This document shows, piece after piece, positions 1-6,965 of a DNA stretch of 39,132 nt (within the stretch, counting starts at the first letter, position 1; every line of letters begins with the position of its first letter). This DNA comes from an uncultured Bacteroidales bacterium. Lineage in GTDB: Bacteria; Bacteroidota; Bacteroidia; Bacteroidales; UBA932. A program made the translations under genes and the position numbers. The notes below the pieces were generated by a model. The model was not told the DNA's origin. It worked only from the letters and a program-made list of their open reading frames with translations, and searched no databases. The stretch covers positions 1 through 39,132 of the forward strand of contig CAMFBM010000023.1 of the NCBI GenBank assembly GCA_945948555.1. The letters are read 5' to 3'.

Positions 1-75
1 AACACATTAGCAATCAATTTGTTGGAAAAATTTCAACATTTCCTGACTATCCCTAAATTAGTTGTCTCCCTCTAA
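1..75 (+). CDS. Possible 3' end of an unknown CDS cut by the window edge
   Basis: Frame 1 is open from the first base to a TAA at 73-75 and reads NTLAINLLEKFQHFLTIPKL and a few more residues. The composition is protein-like, but 24 codons are too few to assign a family. The following 160 bases hold no gene and carry small inverted repeats, which would suit the trailing end of an insertion element or simply a 3' untranslated region. It may also be a chance open frame. Confidence 0.25.
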   Translation, partial: NTLAINLLEKFQHFLTIPKLVVSL

Positions 76-94
76 TGTAATTACCCATTCATTA

Positions 95-170
95 AGGAAG
101 CGCTTCCTGCGTTTCAGGGTTCCCAACGCCTCAGAGTTAAACTGCCCTCAAGTCAATCACATACGGCAGT
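95..170. repeat. Small inverted repeats in the gene-free stretch left of the tRNA genes
   Basis: A perfect 14-bp palindrome AGGAAGCGCTTCCT lies at 95-108. An imperfect hairpin with arms ACTGCC (141-146) and GGCAGT (165-170) follows. No gene, promoter box or RNA family is recognisable between 76 and 197. The structures could belong to a 3' untranslated region or an element end; no function is assigned. Confidence 0.3.
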
Positions 171-189
171 AAAGCAGAATAGGCTGAAA

Positions 190-236
190 ATCAAAAGCAA
201 AAGAGGCTGAAAATCATTGATTTTCAGCCTCTTTTG
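190..236 (-). terminator. Strong intrinsic terminator of the tRNA-Lys pair
   Basis: Positions 198-236 form a perfect 19-bp stem with a one- to three-base loop. Read on the minus strand it starts at the base after the tRNA-Lys(CUU) 3' end and runs into a T-rich stretch (TTTTGCTTTTG). Placement and orientation fit a Rho-independent terminator of the tRNA transcript. Thirteen bases of one arm recur directly at 181-193, just beyond the stem. Confidence 0.85.
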
Positions 237-309
237 TGCTCCCTCAGGGGCTCGAACCCTGGACCCCAACATTAAGAGTGTCGTGCTCTACCAACTGAGC
301 TAAGGAAGC
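237..309 (-). tRNA. tRNA-Lys (anticodon CUU)
   Basis: The 73-nt cloverleaf reads on the minus strand. The acceptor arms GCTTCCT and AGGGAGC pair fully with one G-U. The D arm is GCTCAGTTGGTAGAGC, the anticodon loop is CTCTTAA (anticodon CUU), and the T loop is TTCGAGC. The discriminator is A and no CCA is encoded. It is the distal gene of a two-tRNA transcript, 19 bp after tRNA-Lys(UUU). Confidence 0.95.
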
Positions 310-328
310 AGAATAATAATGAACTTTG

Positions 329-401
329 TGATCCGTTTGGGGCTCGAACCCAAGACCCCAACATTAAAAGTGTTGTGCTCTACCAACTGAGCTAACGAAT
401 C
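329..401 (-). tRNA. tRNA-Lys (anticodon UUU)
   Basis: The 73-nt cloverleaf reads on the minus strand. The acceptor arms GATTCGT and ACGGATC pair with one G-U. The D arm is the same as in the neighbouring tRNA, and the anticodon loop is CTTTTAA (anticodon UUU). The discriminator is A and CCA is not encoded. The two genes together read both lysine codons and look like a tandem duplication that diverged in the acceptor and anticodon. Confidence 0.95.
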
Positions 402-455
402 AATCCGTGTCCCTTCGTCGATACCCTAAAAACGGGTGTTTCTCAAATGGGATTG

Positions 456-487
456 CAAAGGTATGACTTTCGTCTGAAATTAGCAAA
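456..487 (-). promoter_or_regulatory. Promoter of the tRNA-Lys pair
   Basis: On the minus strand the sequence TACCTTTG (456-463) matches the Bacteroidota -7 element TAnnTTTG. TTTG (484-487) lies 20 bp upstream as the -33 box. Transcription would start about 45-50 bases before the first tRNA. The -33 box lies just past the stop codon of the carrier gene, so the tRNAs probably have their own promoter. Confidence 0.75.
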
Positions 488-534
488 TTTATTTTCAAAA
501 ATTTTCATATTCCCGGAATAATTTCACATATTCC

Positions 535-1404
535 TTATTTGCTCCGGTCCGCCTTCCGGCCGAGGTACTTCGCGATGTACATCAGAAGGACCACATTCAT
601 CAGAAGTGCATAGACGATTGCGGGAATTGCCATCTCCGGATTGTTGAAAATAAGTGGAGAGGAAGCGATTGCAATGGCCTGTGCAGCATTCTGCATACCG
701 ATTTCTATGACAATGGTCCTCTTGACTGCGGGACTGAATCCCAGAAGCCTTGACATCAGCCCTCCGAGCAGGACCGCCAGAATCAGAAGCAGACTCAGGG
801 CTGTACCGAGAACGGTGAAATTGTTGAAAATCTCCGCAGTGTACTGAAGGAAGAAAATCAATGCGAGGAGCATCAGTGCCGGAAAGGCACAGTTTTTCAG
901 GACTTTGTGGATTCTGCTGGAAATCTCGGGAGCGAACTGTCTGACAATCACCCCAATACCCATCGGTACGAAAATCAGTACGATGTTCTGCATCAGCAGT
1001 TTTCCGACTGGAAGATTGATTTCAAGCCCGGAATTGAGGCTCACATATTCCGCAGTGAATTTCATTATCACCGGCAGGGTGAAAAGGGTGATTATGCTGC
1101 TGATTGCAGTCAGGGTCACGGACAAGGCCACATCCCCCTTGGCAATCATTGAGAAGACATTGGAGGAACTTCCTCCCGGACAGCAGGAAATCAGCATAAC
1201 TCCCATGAACCAGACCGGAGACAATTTCATCAGGTAGGCGATGGAGAATGCAAGGGCGGGCAGCAGGATTATCTGTCCGAAAGCCCCTGCGGCCACTGCC
1301 AGCGGGTTTTTCGCCATTTTCAGAAACGAGGACCTGTCCAGTTCGAGCCCGAGGGTGAACATCAGGACAATGAGTATTGGCATTACAATCCAGATTGTGT
1401 TCAT
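535..1404 (-). CDS. Bile acid:sodium symporter (BASS/SBF) family carrier
   Basis: The 289-residue, almost wholly hydrophobic protein has 9-10 predicted membrane segments and belongs in the inner membrane. Family signatures are visible: CCPGGSSSN at 74-82 followed by GD at 90-91, and EIGMQN at 234-239. In BASS proteins the equivalents line the sodium and substrate sites. Bacterial members carry organic anions such as bile acids, pantothenate or 2-oxo acids, and the sequence alone does not fix the substrate. The gene follows the cysteine desulfidase gene after 36 bp on the same strand, so co-transcription is likely. A link to pyruvate or another product of that enzyme is inference. Confidence 0.88.
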   Translation of the reverse strand: MNTIWIVMPILIVLMFTLGLELDRSSFLKMAKNPLAVAAGAFGQIILLPALAFSIAYLMKLSPVWFMGVMLISCCPGGSSSNVFSMIAKGDVALSVTLTAISSIITLFTLPVIMKFTAEYVSLNSGLEINLPVGKLLMQNIVLIFVPMGIGVIVRQFAPEISSRIHKVLKNCAFPALMLLALIFFLQYTAEIFNNFTVLGTALSLLLILAVLLGGLMSRLLGFSPAVKRTIVIEIGMQNAAQAIAIASSPLIFNNPEMAIPAIVYALLMNVVLLMYIAKYLGRKADRSK

Positions 1405-1440
1405 GGCATAAAATGTTTTGTGGGGATTGGTGGAATCCCT

Positions 1441-2784
1441 TTATTTGCAGACCATTATGTCGAGTATCATTTCGTCTGTACCGGTCATTCCGACTGAACC
1501 GATGCGTCCGAGATTGTGGATGGTCTTCTCGATGTCGTCCTCGATGATTCCGTCATTGGAGGAAATGCAGACTCCGTCCATTGCCAGTACAGCCGACTGG
1601 ACGGCCCCGGAGACTCCTGAAGCCACCTTCATCGCACATCCGGTTTTCGCACCGTCACAGACCATTCCGGTGATGTTTCCAATCATATTCTTTATGCAGG
1701 AGCATATTTCCCCGTATCCTCCTCCCATAAGGTAGCAGATTCCGCAGGACGAGCCGGTGGAGGCTACCACGCATCCGCAAAGGGCGGACAATTTGCCGAG
1801 GTAGCTCTTGATGTGTATCGCGACAAGGTGGCTCAGGGTCAGTGCCCGCACAATCCTCCGGTCGTCAATCCCGTTCCTCAGCGCGTAGGCAATTACCGGC
1901 ATTGTTGCGGTGATTCCCTGGTTCCCACTTCCGGAGTTGCTCATCGCCGGGAGGGTGCATCCCGCCATCCTGGCATCGGATGCCGCTGCAGTAAGGGCCA
2001 TTGCGTAACTCATCAGGTCATCTCCGAAGATATCCTTGTGTGACCTGCAATAGATTGTCTTTCCGACTCTCAGACCGTAATCTCCGTGCAGCCCTTCTTC
2101 CGAAAGGGCCAGATTGAGTTTCCGGGAGTCAAGTATGAAGGCTATGTTCTCAAAGTCGGTCTTGTCGGCAAATTCGAAAATCTCCTTTACCGTAAGTGTC
2201 GGGTCAGTCCCGTTCCCCGCTTCGTTCTGAAAGGCTCCTTCATTGTGGAGGTCGCTGAGCATCTTGTCGTCGAAGTAGGTCTCCACGATGTTGTCGTGGT
2301 CATCCTCGATGACAGCAGTGGCATTGTGGGCTGAACTCTCGGTGCATTTGCTGTCAACCCTGACTGCGGCCTTTACGTAAAGTTTGTGTTCAGTGTCCGC
2401 CAGGGTGACCTTGATTTTCTTCTCTTCTACAAGTGCCTTCGCCCTTGCAATAGCCCTCTCGTCGAGGTCTTCCAGAACCTCCAGCCCGTATTCCGACCTT
2501 CCGCAGACTGCTCCGAGGGCCGCCGCAATGTGAAGGCCGACCATTCCGGTTCCCGGGATGCCCACCCCCATTCCGTTCTTCAGTATGTTTCCACTGACGG
2601 CAACCTCCACCTCAAATGTGGCACAAAGCCTCCAGTCGCCTATCCTGCAGACCGGGCAGCGTTCCTCCATTATCTCAACTGCTTTTGCCACTGCCAGGGC
2701 CACGGCAATCGGCTCCGTGCACCCCAGGGCGGGTTTTACCTCTCTGTGGATCAGTCCGATTATTTCCTTTTCCCTTTCTGTCAT
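1441..2784 (-). CDS. cyuA: L-cysteine desulfidase / UPF0597 (CyuA, YhaM-like) family
   Basis: The 447-residue cytosolic protein is of the UPF0597 (YhaM/CyuA) family. Studied members split L-cysteine into pyruvate, ammonia and sulfide with a [4Fe-4S] cluster, and the family is related to L-serine dehydratases. Expected cysteines are present: Cys22 in GCTEP, Cys347 in GSSCGICYLMGG, and Cys376/Cys383 spaced seven apart in VCDGAKTGC. These match the cluster ligands described for the Methanocaldococcus enzyme. The glycine-rich SNSGSGNQG lies at 282-290. The start overlaps the stop of the upstream amidase gene as ATGA, which implies translational coupling. Serine or another amino acid could be the real substrate. 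Confidence 0.85.
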   Translation of the reverse strand: MTEREKEIIGLIHREVKPALGCTEPIAVALAVAKAVEIMEERCPVCRIGDWRLCATFEVEVAVSGNILKNGMGVGIPGTGMVGLHIAAALGAVCGRSEYGLEVLEDLDERAIARAKALVEEKKIKVTLADTEHKLYVKAAVRVDSKCTESSAHNATAVIEDDHDNIVETYFDDKMLSDLHNEGAFQNEAGNGTDPTLTVKEIFEFADKTDFENIAFILDSRKLNLALSEEGLHGDYGLRVGKTIYCRSHKDIFGDDLMSYAMALTAAASDARMAGCTLPAMSNSGSGNQGITATMPVIAYALRNGIDDRRIVRALTLSHLVAIHIKSYLGKLSALCGCVVASTGSSCGICYLMGGGYGEICSCIKNMIGNITGMVCDGAKTGCAMKVASGVSGAVQSAVLAMDGVCISSNDGIIEDDIEKTIHNLGRIGSVGMTGTDEMILDIMVCK

Positions 2785-5700
2785 AGGCCGAAGAATTTCA
2801 AGATTGAATCGAAAATCGCGCTCTTTCCCTCAGTGAGGGTCTCAAGAGGGAATCCCACGCAGACCGTCTTGTACCCATCCTCGGAGACATAGCCAGTCGC
2901 TGCGCTCTTGCGGGTATCCCCGTATTCCAGAAGCACCCTGCTCCGCTCGGATGAAGGTGCAATCGAATCTGCATTTCCTGCGGCATAGATGCTCCCGCAG
3001 GCATCCGAAAGATTGAAAGCCCCCTCCGGAAGTTCTCCCCCGGGGTATGCCCCGTCCGGAATGCCCACAACCTTTCCGCTTCGGGTCGCAAAGTCGGATT
3101 TCCATCTGAATCCGAGCTCATCCCGTGCGAATTTCTCTGAAGAAGCCCGGAAAGTGCTGTCAACCGGTATGGGATAGACAGTGCTCCAGATGTCTGTTCC
3201 GATTGACGAGCCGCTGACAAGAAGGCTTCCTCCTCCTGAGCAGACCTTGCGGATGGCCTGCTGCATACCCTCGGTGAACACAGTGAAGCCTGTCCTGCCA
3301 CAGGTTCCTCCCAGAGGGGTGGTCGCCTGCTTCCCGCAGATGATGTCGGTCAGGGCAAATCCGCTCCAGAGTGCGGAATCCTCCTCGAAAGCCTTTGAGG
3401 AAACCGAGACGAAATCGCAGCCGGCATCAAGGAATTCCTTACCGTGAACGGACGGATAGTCGAATGTGTTGCCTGTGACTGTCTTTCCCGCCCTGTCATC
3501 GAAAGAAGCTCCGAATCCCGGGTTGTCGTCCTCCACCCACGGCAGCCCCCTCTGGAAGCGGTACATCTCGCCGATGTAGGATATGTCCTTCATGTAAGGC
3601 ACTCCGCAGTCTTTTCTGAGGTCAAATCCTGCATAGGTCGGCGTGTCAAACCAGGCTGGAGCGGAAACCCTTGTGAAATTGTTGACTATCAATATTTTCT
3701 TTGCGTCTTTTCTGCCGGAGACCCCGACTGAGAGCACCTCTGAGGGGAAACTCTCGCCGCCTTCATTGAAGGCACTGACCTTGAAACTGCATATATGTCC
3801 CGGTTCAGCCTCCACTTCGGCGCAGAAACCGCCCTTCCCGTCTTCCTCCGCTTTTACGACCCGTCCCGAATCAAAGCCTCCGTCATCTTTTCTGGTATAT
3901 ATGATATATCCCTTCGGGACTGCCGTAGGCTCAAGGCTGTCTTCTGTAGGCCTCCACGACAGACGGACCTTCCCTCCGTCAAGGACGGCGGCAAACGAGT
4001 TGACAGGAAGCGGCTGGACTGCGTAGGGACAGCCGTAACGGTTGCTCAGATATTTCAATATCCCCTTGTAAACGGCCCTGCTCATCAGAAAACGGAACTC
4101 CGGATTAAGGCCATATCTCATATCTGCGAAATTCTGATGCGAGAGACTCTCGAACAGCATTGACGGCATTGTCGATGTTCTGCATTCCCGGTAGGCGCGG
4201 TCGGAAATCTGCCTTCTCCGCCACGACTGGTCGGCGATTGTCCTCAGGTCAGCCGTTACCTGGCTCTGCACGATGTCCGCCAGTTCGCGGGTGGTAAGCC
4301 TGTCTTCGCCGGAAGGCAGGGTCTTTAGAGACTTGTTCATCCTGGAATATATGACCAGCGTGCCTACAGTCGAGTCGTTAGGGGTGACGGTGGCGTCCGA
4401 GTGGAAGGCCAGGCAAAGATCGACGGGGATTTTCAGACCGGGGGCAGAAGGATTGACTCTTGAGCCTCCGGCAAGGTGGTTTGCCCAGTCCCCGCGGCAG
4501 AAAAGGTCGTCCCTGTAGTCGTCAGCCTGGTCGTGAAAACTGAAGATGGTTGAGTCCATACCTGCCCACTGGAGCCAGTAGCGTGCCCCCTCGGCATAGC
4601 GCGGGAGACCTGACACGCATCCTTCCGAACCCTGGGGTCCTCTGGCGATGTTGCCCATTCCTCCTCCGAACTTTACGGCATCAGCCGTGATTACGCTGCC
4701 GTTTTCAAACCGGTGTCCTTCAGGACAGGTGTTGTCGAGGATGACAGCCCCTTCGGAACCCTCCCCGAACTCGAATGTGCCGAGATATATCCAGGTCCCG
4801 CCCCCGCATTTCTGATTGACGATGAATTTTGTCTCACCTCCAAGATGCCTGACTGTGTAGGATGCTGCTGCCGTGCTGTTCGGGAGACTCTTGTATGAGA
4901 CATAGACGGCATATTCATCCCGCTTGGGAATCTCGGGCCTCCAGACCGCCGTTGCCGGAGTGCCTTTCTTTGACTGGATGCACGTTGCACTCCTTGCCGT
5001 TCCCTGTCTGAACGGATTCTCGTGCCCTGTGTAATACTCCTTTGTGTCGGCAAAGCCGATGCCCGCATCCTTCCAGTTTCCCGATTCGGAATAGGATGCC
5101 TTGCCCCTGACACCTGCTCCGGGGTCGTTGTCGGCTATGACTTCAATCGGATTTACGTCTCTTTCGCGCGGCATAAAGACTCCGGCACCGGCGTTCTCCA
5201 GCATTGGCACAAGAAAGGAAATCACGAATGATGAGGTGAACAGATCCTCCACGGTCATGAAAAGCGTAGGTCTCTGCCACCTCCATCTGTCGAGGTTCAC
5301 GTCGTAGAATCTTCCGTGGCTTGCCCAAAGGGCAATGTTGCGGCCGTCAAGCCCTTTGGGATACTCCGGCCTGTCCGTCCTTCCGACCACTTTCAGCCCT
5401 GCGGGGTTCTTTGTCTTGTGGCGTGCGGAGGATGGAAGTCCGTTGTAGTCGAGCGGATCGATTGCCAGTGTCTGGAGACGGTCACGCCTTGCATAGATTT
5501 CTCCAAGCCTGTAGGAGGAATACTCTTCGGGAAAACAGGATTTCAGTTCGCTTCTGAACCATTTGATGTCCTCCGGTCTCCACGGATAGTCACACAGACT
5601 CTCCGTGAAGTAGAAATCAAGCATCCCGCCCCTTTTCATCACCGATTTGAGTGTCAGTGTGGTGCGTACTCCGGTGCGAGCCTCTGTCCTGACACTCATT

Positions 5701-5810
5701 GTGTCGCAGACAGGCTTGAATGCCTCCATCGTCCTTCCCTGTCCGTGTGCCGCGAGGCATCCCAGAACAAGCAGAAGCGTAAAAGATATTTTCAGCAGAA
5801 TCCGTTTCAT
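2781..5810 (-). CDS. Secreted amidase-like protein with an inserted golvesin domain and Fn3 domain
   Basis: The 1009-residue protein has a signal peptide (about 1-23, ending AHGQ), so it is exported. The regions look like a zinc amidase of the Amidase_3 type: WASHG with His165, Glu205 in LENAG, His470 in AFHSD, and Glu554 in FESLSH. Between the second and third of these, residues about 250-387 read as a golvesin C-terminal-like/'xanthan lyase' beta-domain (YAVYVSY, TWIYLGTFEF, ADAVKFGGG). A fibronectin III-like stretch follows at about 602-690. The last 310 residues are unassigned, with a possible Rossmann-like strand at KKILIVNNF. Likely role: cell-wall or glycan hydrolysis in the periplasm or on the surface. 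The catalytic assignment is by motif only. It starts 7 bp after the VanZ-like gene. Confidence 0.7.
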   Translation of the reverse strand: MKRILLKISFTLLLVLGCLAAHGQGRTMEAFKPVCDTMSVRTEARTGVRTTLTLKSVMKRGGMLDFYFTESLCDYPWRPEDIKWFRSELKSCFPEEYSSYRLGEIYARRDRLQTLAIDPLDYNGLPSSARHKTKNPAGLKVVGRTDRPEYPKGLDGRNIALWASHGRFYDVNLDRWRWQRPTLFMTVEDLFTSSFVISFLVPMLENAGAGVFMPRERDVNPIEVIADNDPGAGVRGKASYSESGNWKDAGIGFADTKEYYTGHENPFRQGTARSATCIQSKKGTPATAVWRPEIPKRDEYAVYVSYKSLPNSTAAASYTVRHLGGETKFIVNQKCGGGTWIYLGTFEFGEGSEGAVILDNTCPEGHRFENGSVITADAVKFGGGMGNIARGPQGSEGCVSGLPRYAEGARYWLQWAGMDSTIFSFHDQADDYRDDLFCRGDWANHLAGGSRVNPSAPGLKIPVDLCLAFHSDATVTPNDSTVGTLVIYSRMNKSLKTLPSGEDRLTTRELADIVQSQVTADLRTIADQSWRRRQISDRAYRECRTSTMPSMLFESLSHQNFADMRYGLNPEFRFLMSRAVYKGILKYLSNRYGCPYAVQPLPVNSFAAVLDGGKVRLSWRPTEDSLEPTAVPKGYIIYTRKDDGGFDSGRVVKAEEDGKGGFCAEVEAEPGHICSFKVSAFNEGGESFPSEVLSVGVSGRKDAKKILIVNNFTRVSAPAWFDTPTYAGFDLRKDCGVPYMKDISYIGEMYRFQRGLPWVEDDNPGFGASFDDRAGKTVTGNTFDYPSVHGKEFLDAGCDFVSVSSKAFEEDSALWSGFALTDIICGKQATTPLGGTCGRTGFTVFTEGMQQAIRKVCSGGGSLLVSGSSIGTDIWSTVYPIPVDSTFRASSEKFARDELGFRWKSDFATRSGKVVGIPDGAYPGGELPEGAFNLSDACGSIYAAGNADSIAPSSERSRVLLEYGDTRKSAATGYVSEDGYKTVCVGFPLETLTEGKSAIFDSILKFFGL

Positions 5811-5817
5811 GTCAGTG

Positions 5818-6213
5818 TCACCATTTTCTTGAGAGGGCTCCGTAGATCAGGGTCAGGACAGAGCCGGTGAAGATTCCCAGGCAGTCCGCCCTGAAATCAT
5901 ATATGTCAGATTCCCTGTAGCCTGTCGTTGCCTGAATCAGTTCGGTCGCCCCTGCAATCACGGTTCCTGCCATAACTATGCACAACAGGAAGAGTATCAT
6001 TCTGCGGGGCTCGCCTTTGGATGTGTGGAGGGCAAGTGCAGTGAGGATAGGGTAGGGGAGGAACATCAGGAAATGCGCCACCTTGTCCTGAGGTATTCCC
6101 CAGAAAGTCGAAGGAAGGTTGATGCCTCCGTCGAACCTGCAGAAGCAAAGAATGCCGACGGCTATGAAGTAAAGTCCAAGGATTACTTTCGGAAGAATCT
6201 TTTTCGCCTTCAT
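5818..6213 (-). CDS. VanZ-like integral membrane protein
   Basis: The 131-residue protein has four hydrophobic segments at roughly 8-25, 38-62, 73-95 and 108-126. The conserved VanZ-type polar pattern is present: DKVAHFLMF near residue 43, then ATELIQ and RESDIYDFRADCLG towards the C-terminus. VanZ-family proteins sit in the inner membrane and some affect glycopeptide susceptibility, but most, including this Bacteroidota type, have no known role. The gene is packed 5 bp after the CBM9-like gene and 7 bp before the secreted amidase gene, so a cell-envelope function is a reasonable inference. Confidence 0.8.
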   Translation of the reverse strand: MKAKKILPKVILGLYFIAVGILCFCRFDGGINLPSTFWGIPQDKVAHFLMFLPYPILTALALHTSKGEPRRMILFLLCIVMAGTVIAGATELIQATTGYRESDIYDFRADCLGIFTGSVLTLIYGALSRKW

Positions 6214-6218
6214 TCCTG

Positions 6219-6863
6219 TCAGAAAATAAGTTTTCCGAAAAACTCCGGCCTGTGGAAATCCGGAGACGGCACCTCGACAGGATTCCAGCTTGTGAAGTGA
6301 GGATGTGCCGAGAGGTCAGCGCATTTGTAGAAATTCGCCCTGAGTTCCGAAGGCAGATTCTCACAGTCGATTCCGAGCAGGTCCATCGGGATGCAAAGCC
6401 CTTCGCTCCATCCGAAAATCTTTCCGTTGAGTTCCCTCTGTTTGCGCGGAAGGGTGGTGAATCTTTTGATCCTAGAGAGCTGGTCGGCAGTGAAATGCGC
6501 AGCGTCGTGCCTTCCGGTGCGTTTTGCCGCCAGGAGGGTCCCGATGCAGTTGAGTTCGAAATTGTAGTAGGTCCCGTCAGCAGGGTCGGCCACGAAAAAT
6601 TCGCAGCAGCTGTCCTTCCAGACCGGTCCGTTGTCCTCAAGCGCACAGGCCCTCAGGTCCAGGCTCCTGACATGGTAGAGCACAGCGATGTGGGTGCTGC
6701 TCCTTGCGATGCTGAAAGCCACGTCAGGCATATAGGGATATTCATCCGGCCAGTTGACAGTGTCGATATATCCTTTGGCACCCCCTATCTCCATTGCGAG
6801 GTCCAACTCATTGTAATCCAGGGTTTCAAGGCCTTCGATGAAAGGTATTTTCAATGTTTTCAT
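6219..6863 (-). CDS. CBM9/DOMON-like carbohydrate-binding protein
   Basis: I start the gene at the ATG giving MKTLKIPFIEG (214 residues). A GTG ten codons upstream is possible, but it lies inside a tandem repeat. The protein resembles the family-9-like carbohydrate-binding modules of Bacteroidota: a beta-rich domain with PDVAFSIARS, VWKDSCCEFFV and YYNFELNCIG, and a C-terminal HFTSWNPVEVPSPDFHRPEF. The last motif is typical of these stand-alone proteins. No signal peptide or membrane segment is visible, so location and ligand are unclear. It heads the series running through the VanZ-like, amidase, CyuA and carrier genes. Its ATG lies 7 bp after the end of a four-copy 23-bp repeat. Confidence 0.75.
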   Translation of the reverse strand: MKTLKIPFIEGLETLDYNELDLAMEIGGAKGYIDTVNWPDEYPYMPDVAFSIARSSTHIAVLYHVRSLDLRACALEDNGPVWKDSCCEFFVADPADGTYYNFELNCIGTLLAAKRTGRHDAAHFTADQLSRIKRFTTLPRKQRELNGKIFGWSEGLCIPMDLLGIDCENLPSELRANFYKCADLSAHPHFTSWNPVEVPSPDFHRPEFFGKLIF

Positions 6864-6870
6864 ATTTTTC

Positions 6871-6962
6871 GGTATATTCACTATTCTGTACACGATATAT
6901 TTACCATTCCGTCAACGGTATATTTACTATTCCGTCAACGGTATATTTACTATTCCGCACAC
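6871..6962. repeat. Four tandem copies of a 23-bp repeat
   Basis: Copies lie at 6871-6893, 6894-6916, 6917-6939 and 6940-6962. The + strand pattern is GGTATATTTACTATTCCGTC plus AAC. Copies 3 and 4 differ at two bases, and copies 1 and 2 carry a few substitutions. The array fills almost the whole gap between the ABC-exporter stop (6966) and the ATG of the CBM9-like gene (6863). It therefore overlaps wherever the promoter and leader of the downstream series must be. Confidence 0.9.
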
Positions 6963-6965
6963 AGG

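Noticed and set aside
511..534. Terminator of the carrier gene
   Set aside because: The short palindrome around ATTCCGGGAAT allows two poor hairpins, and the T-run is displaced. The tRNA promoter occupies the same area.
2386..2892. 168-codon + strand frame across the cyuA start
   Set aside because: It is the antisense shadow of cyuA and the amidase end, without protein-like features.
6871..6962. CRISPR array
   Set aside because: The 23-bp units are contiguous with no spacers, and no cas genes are in the window.
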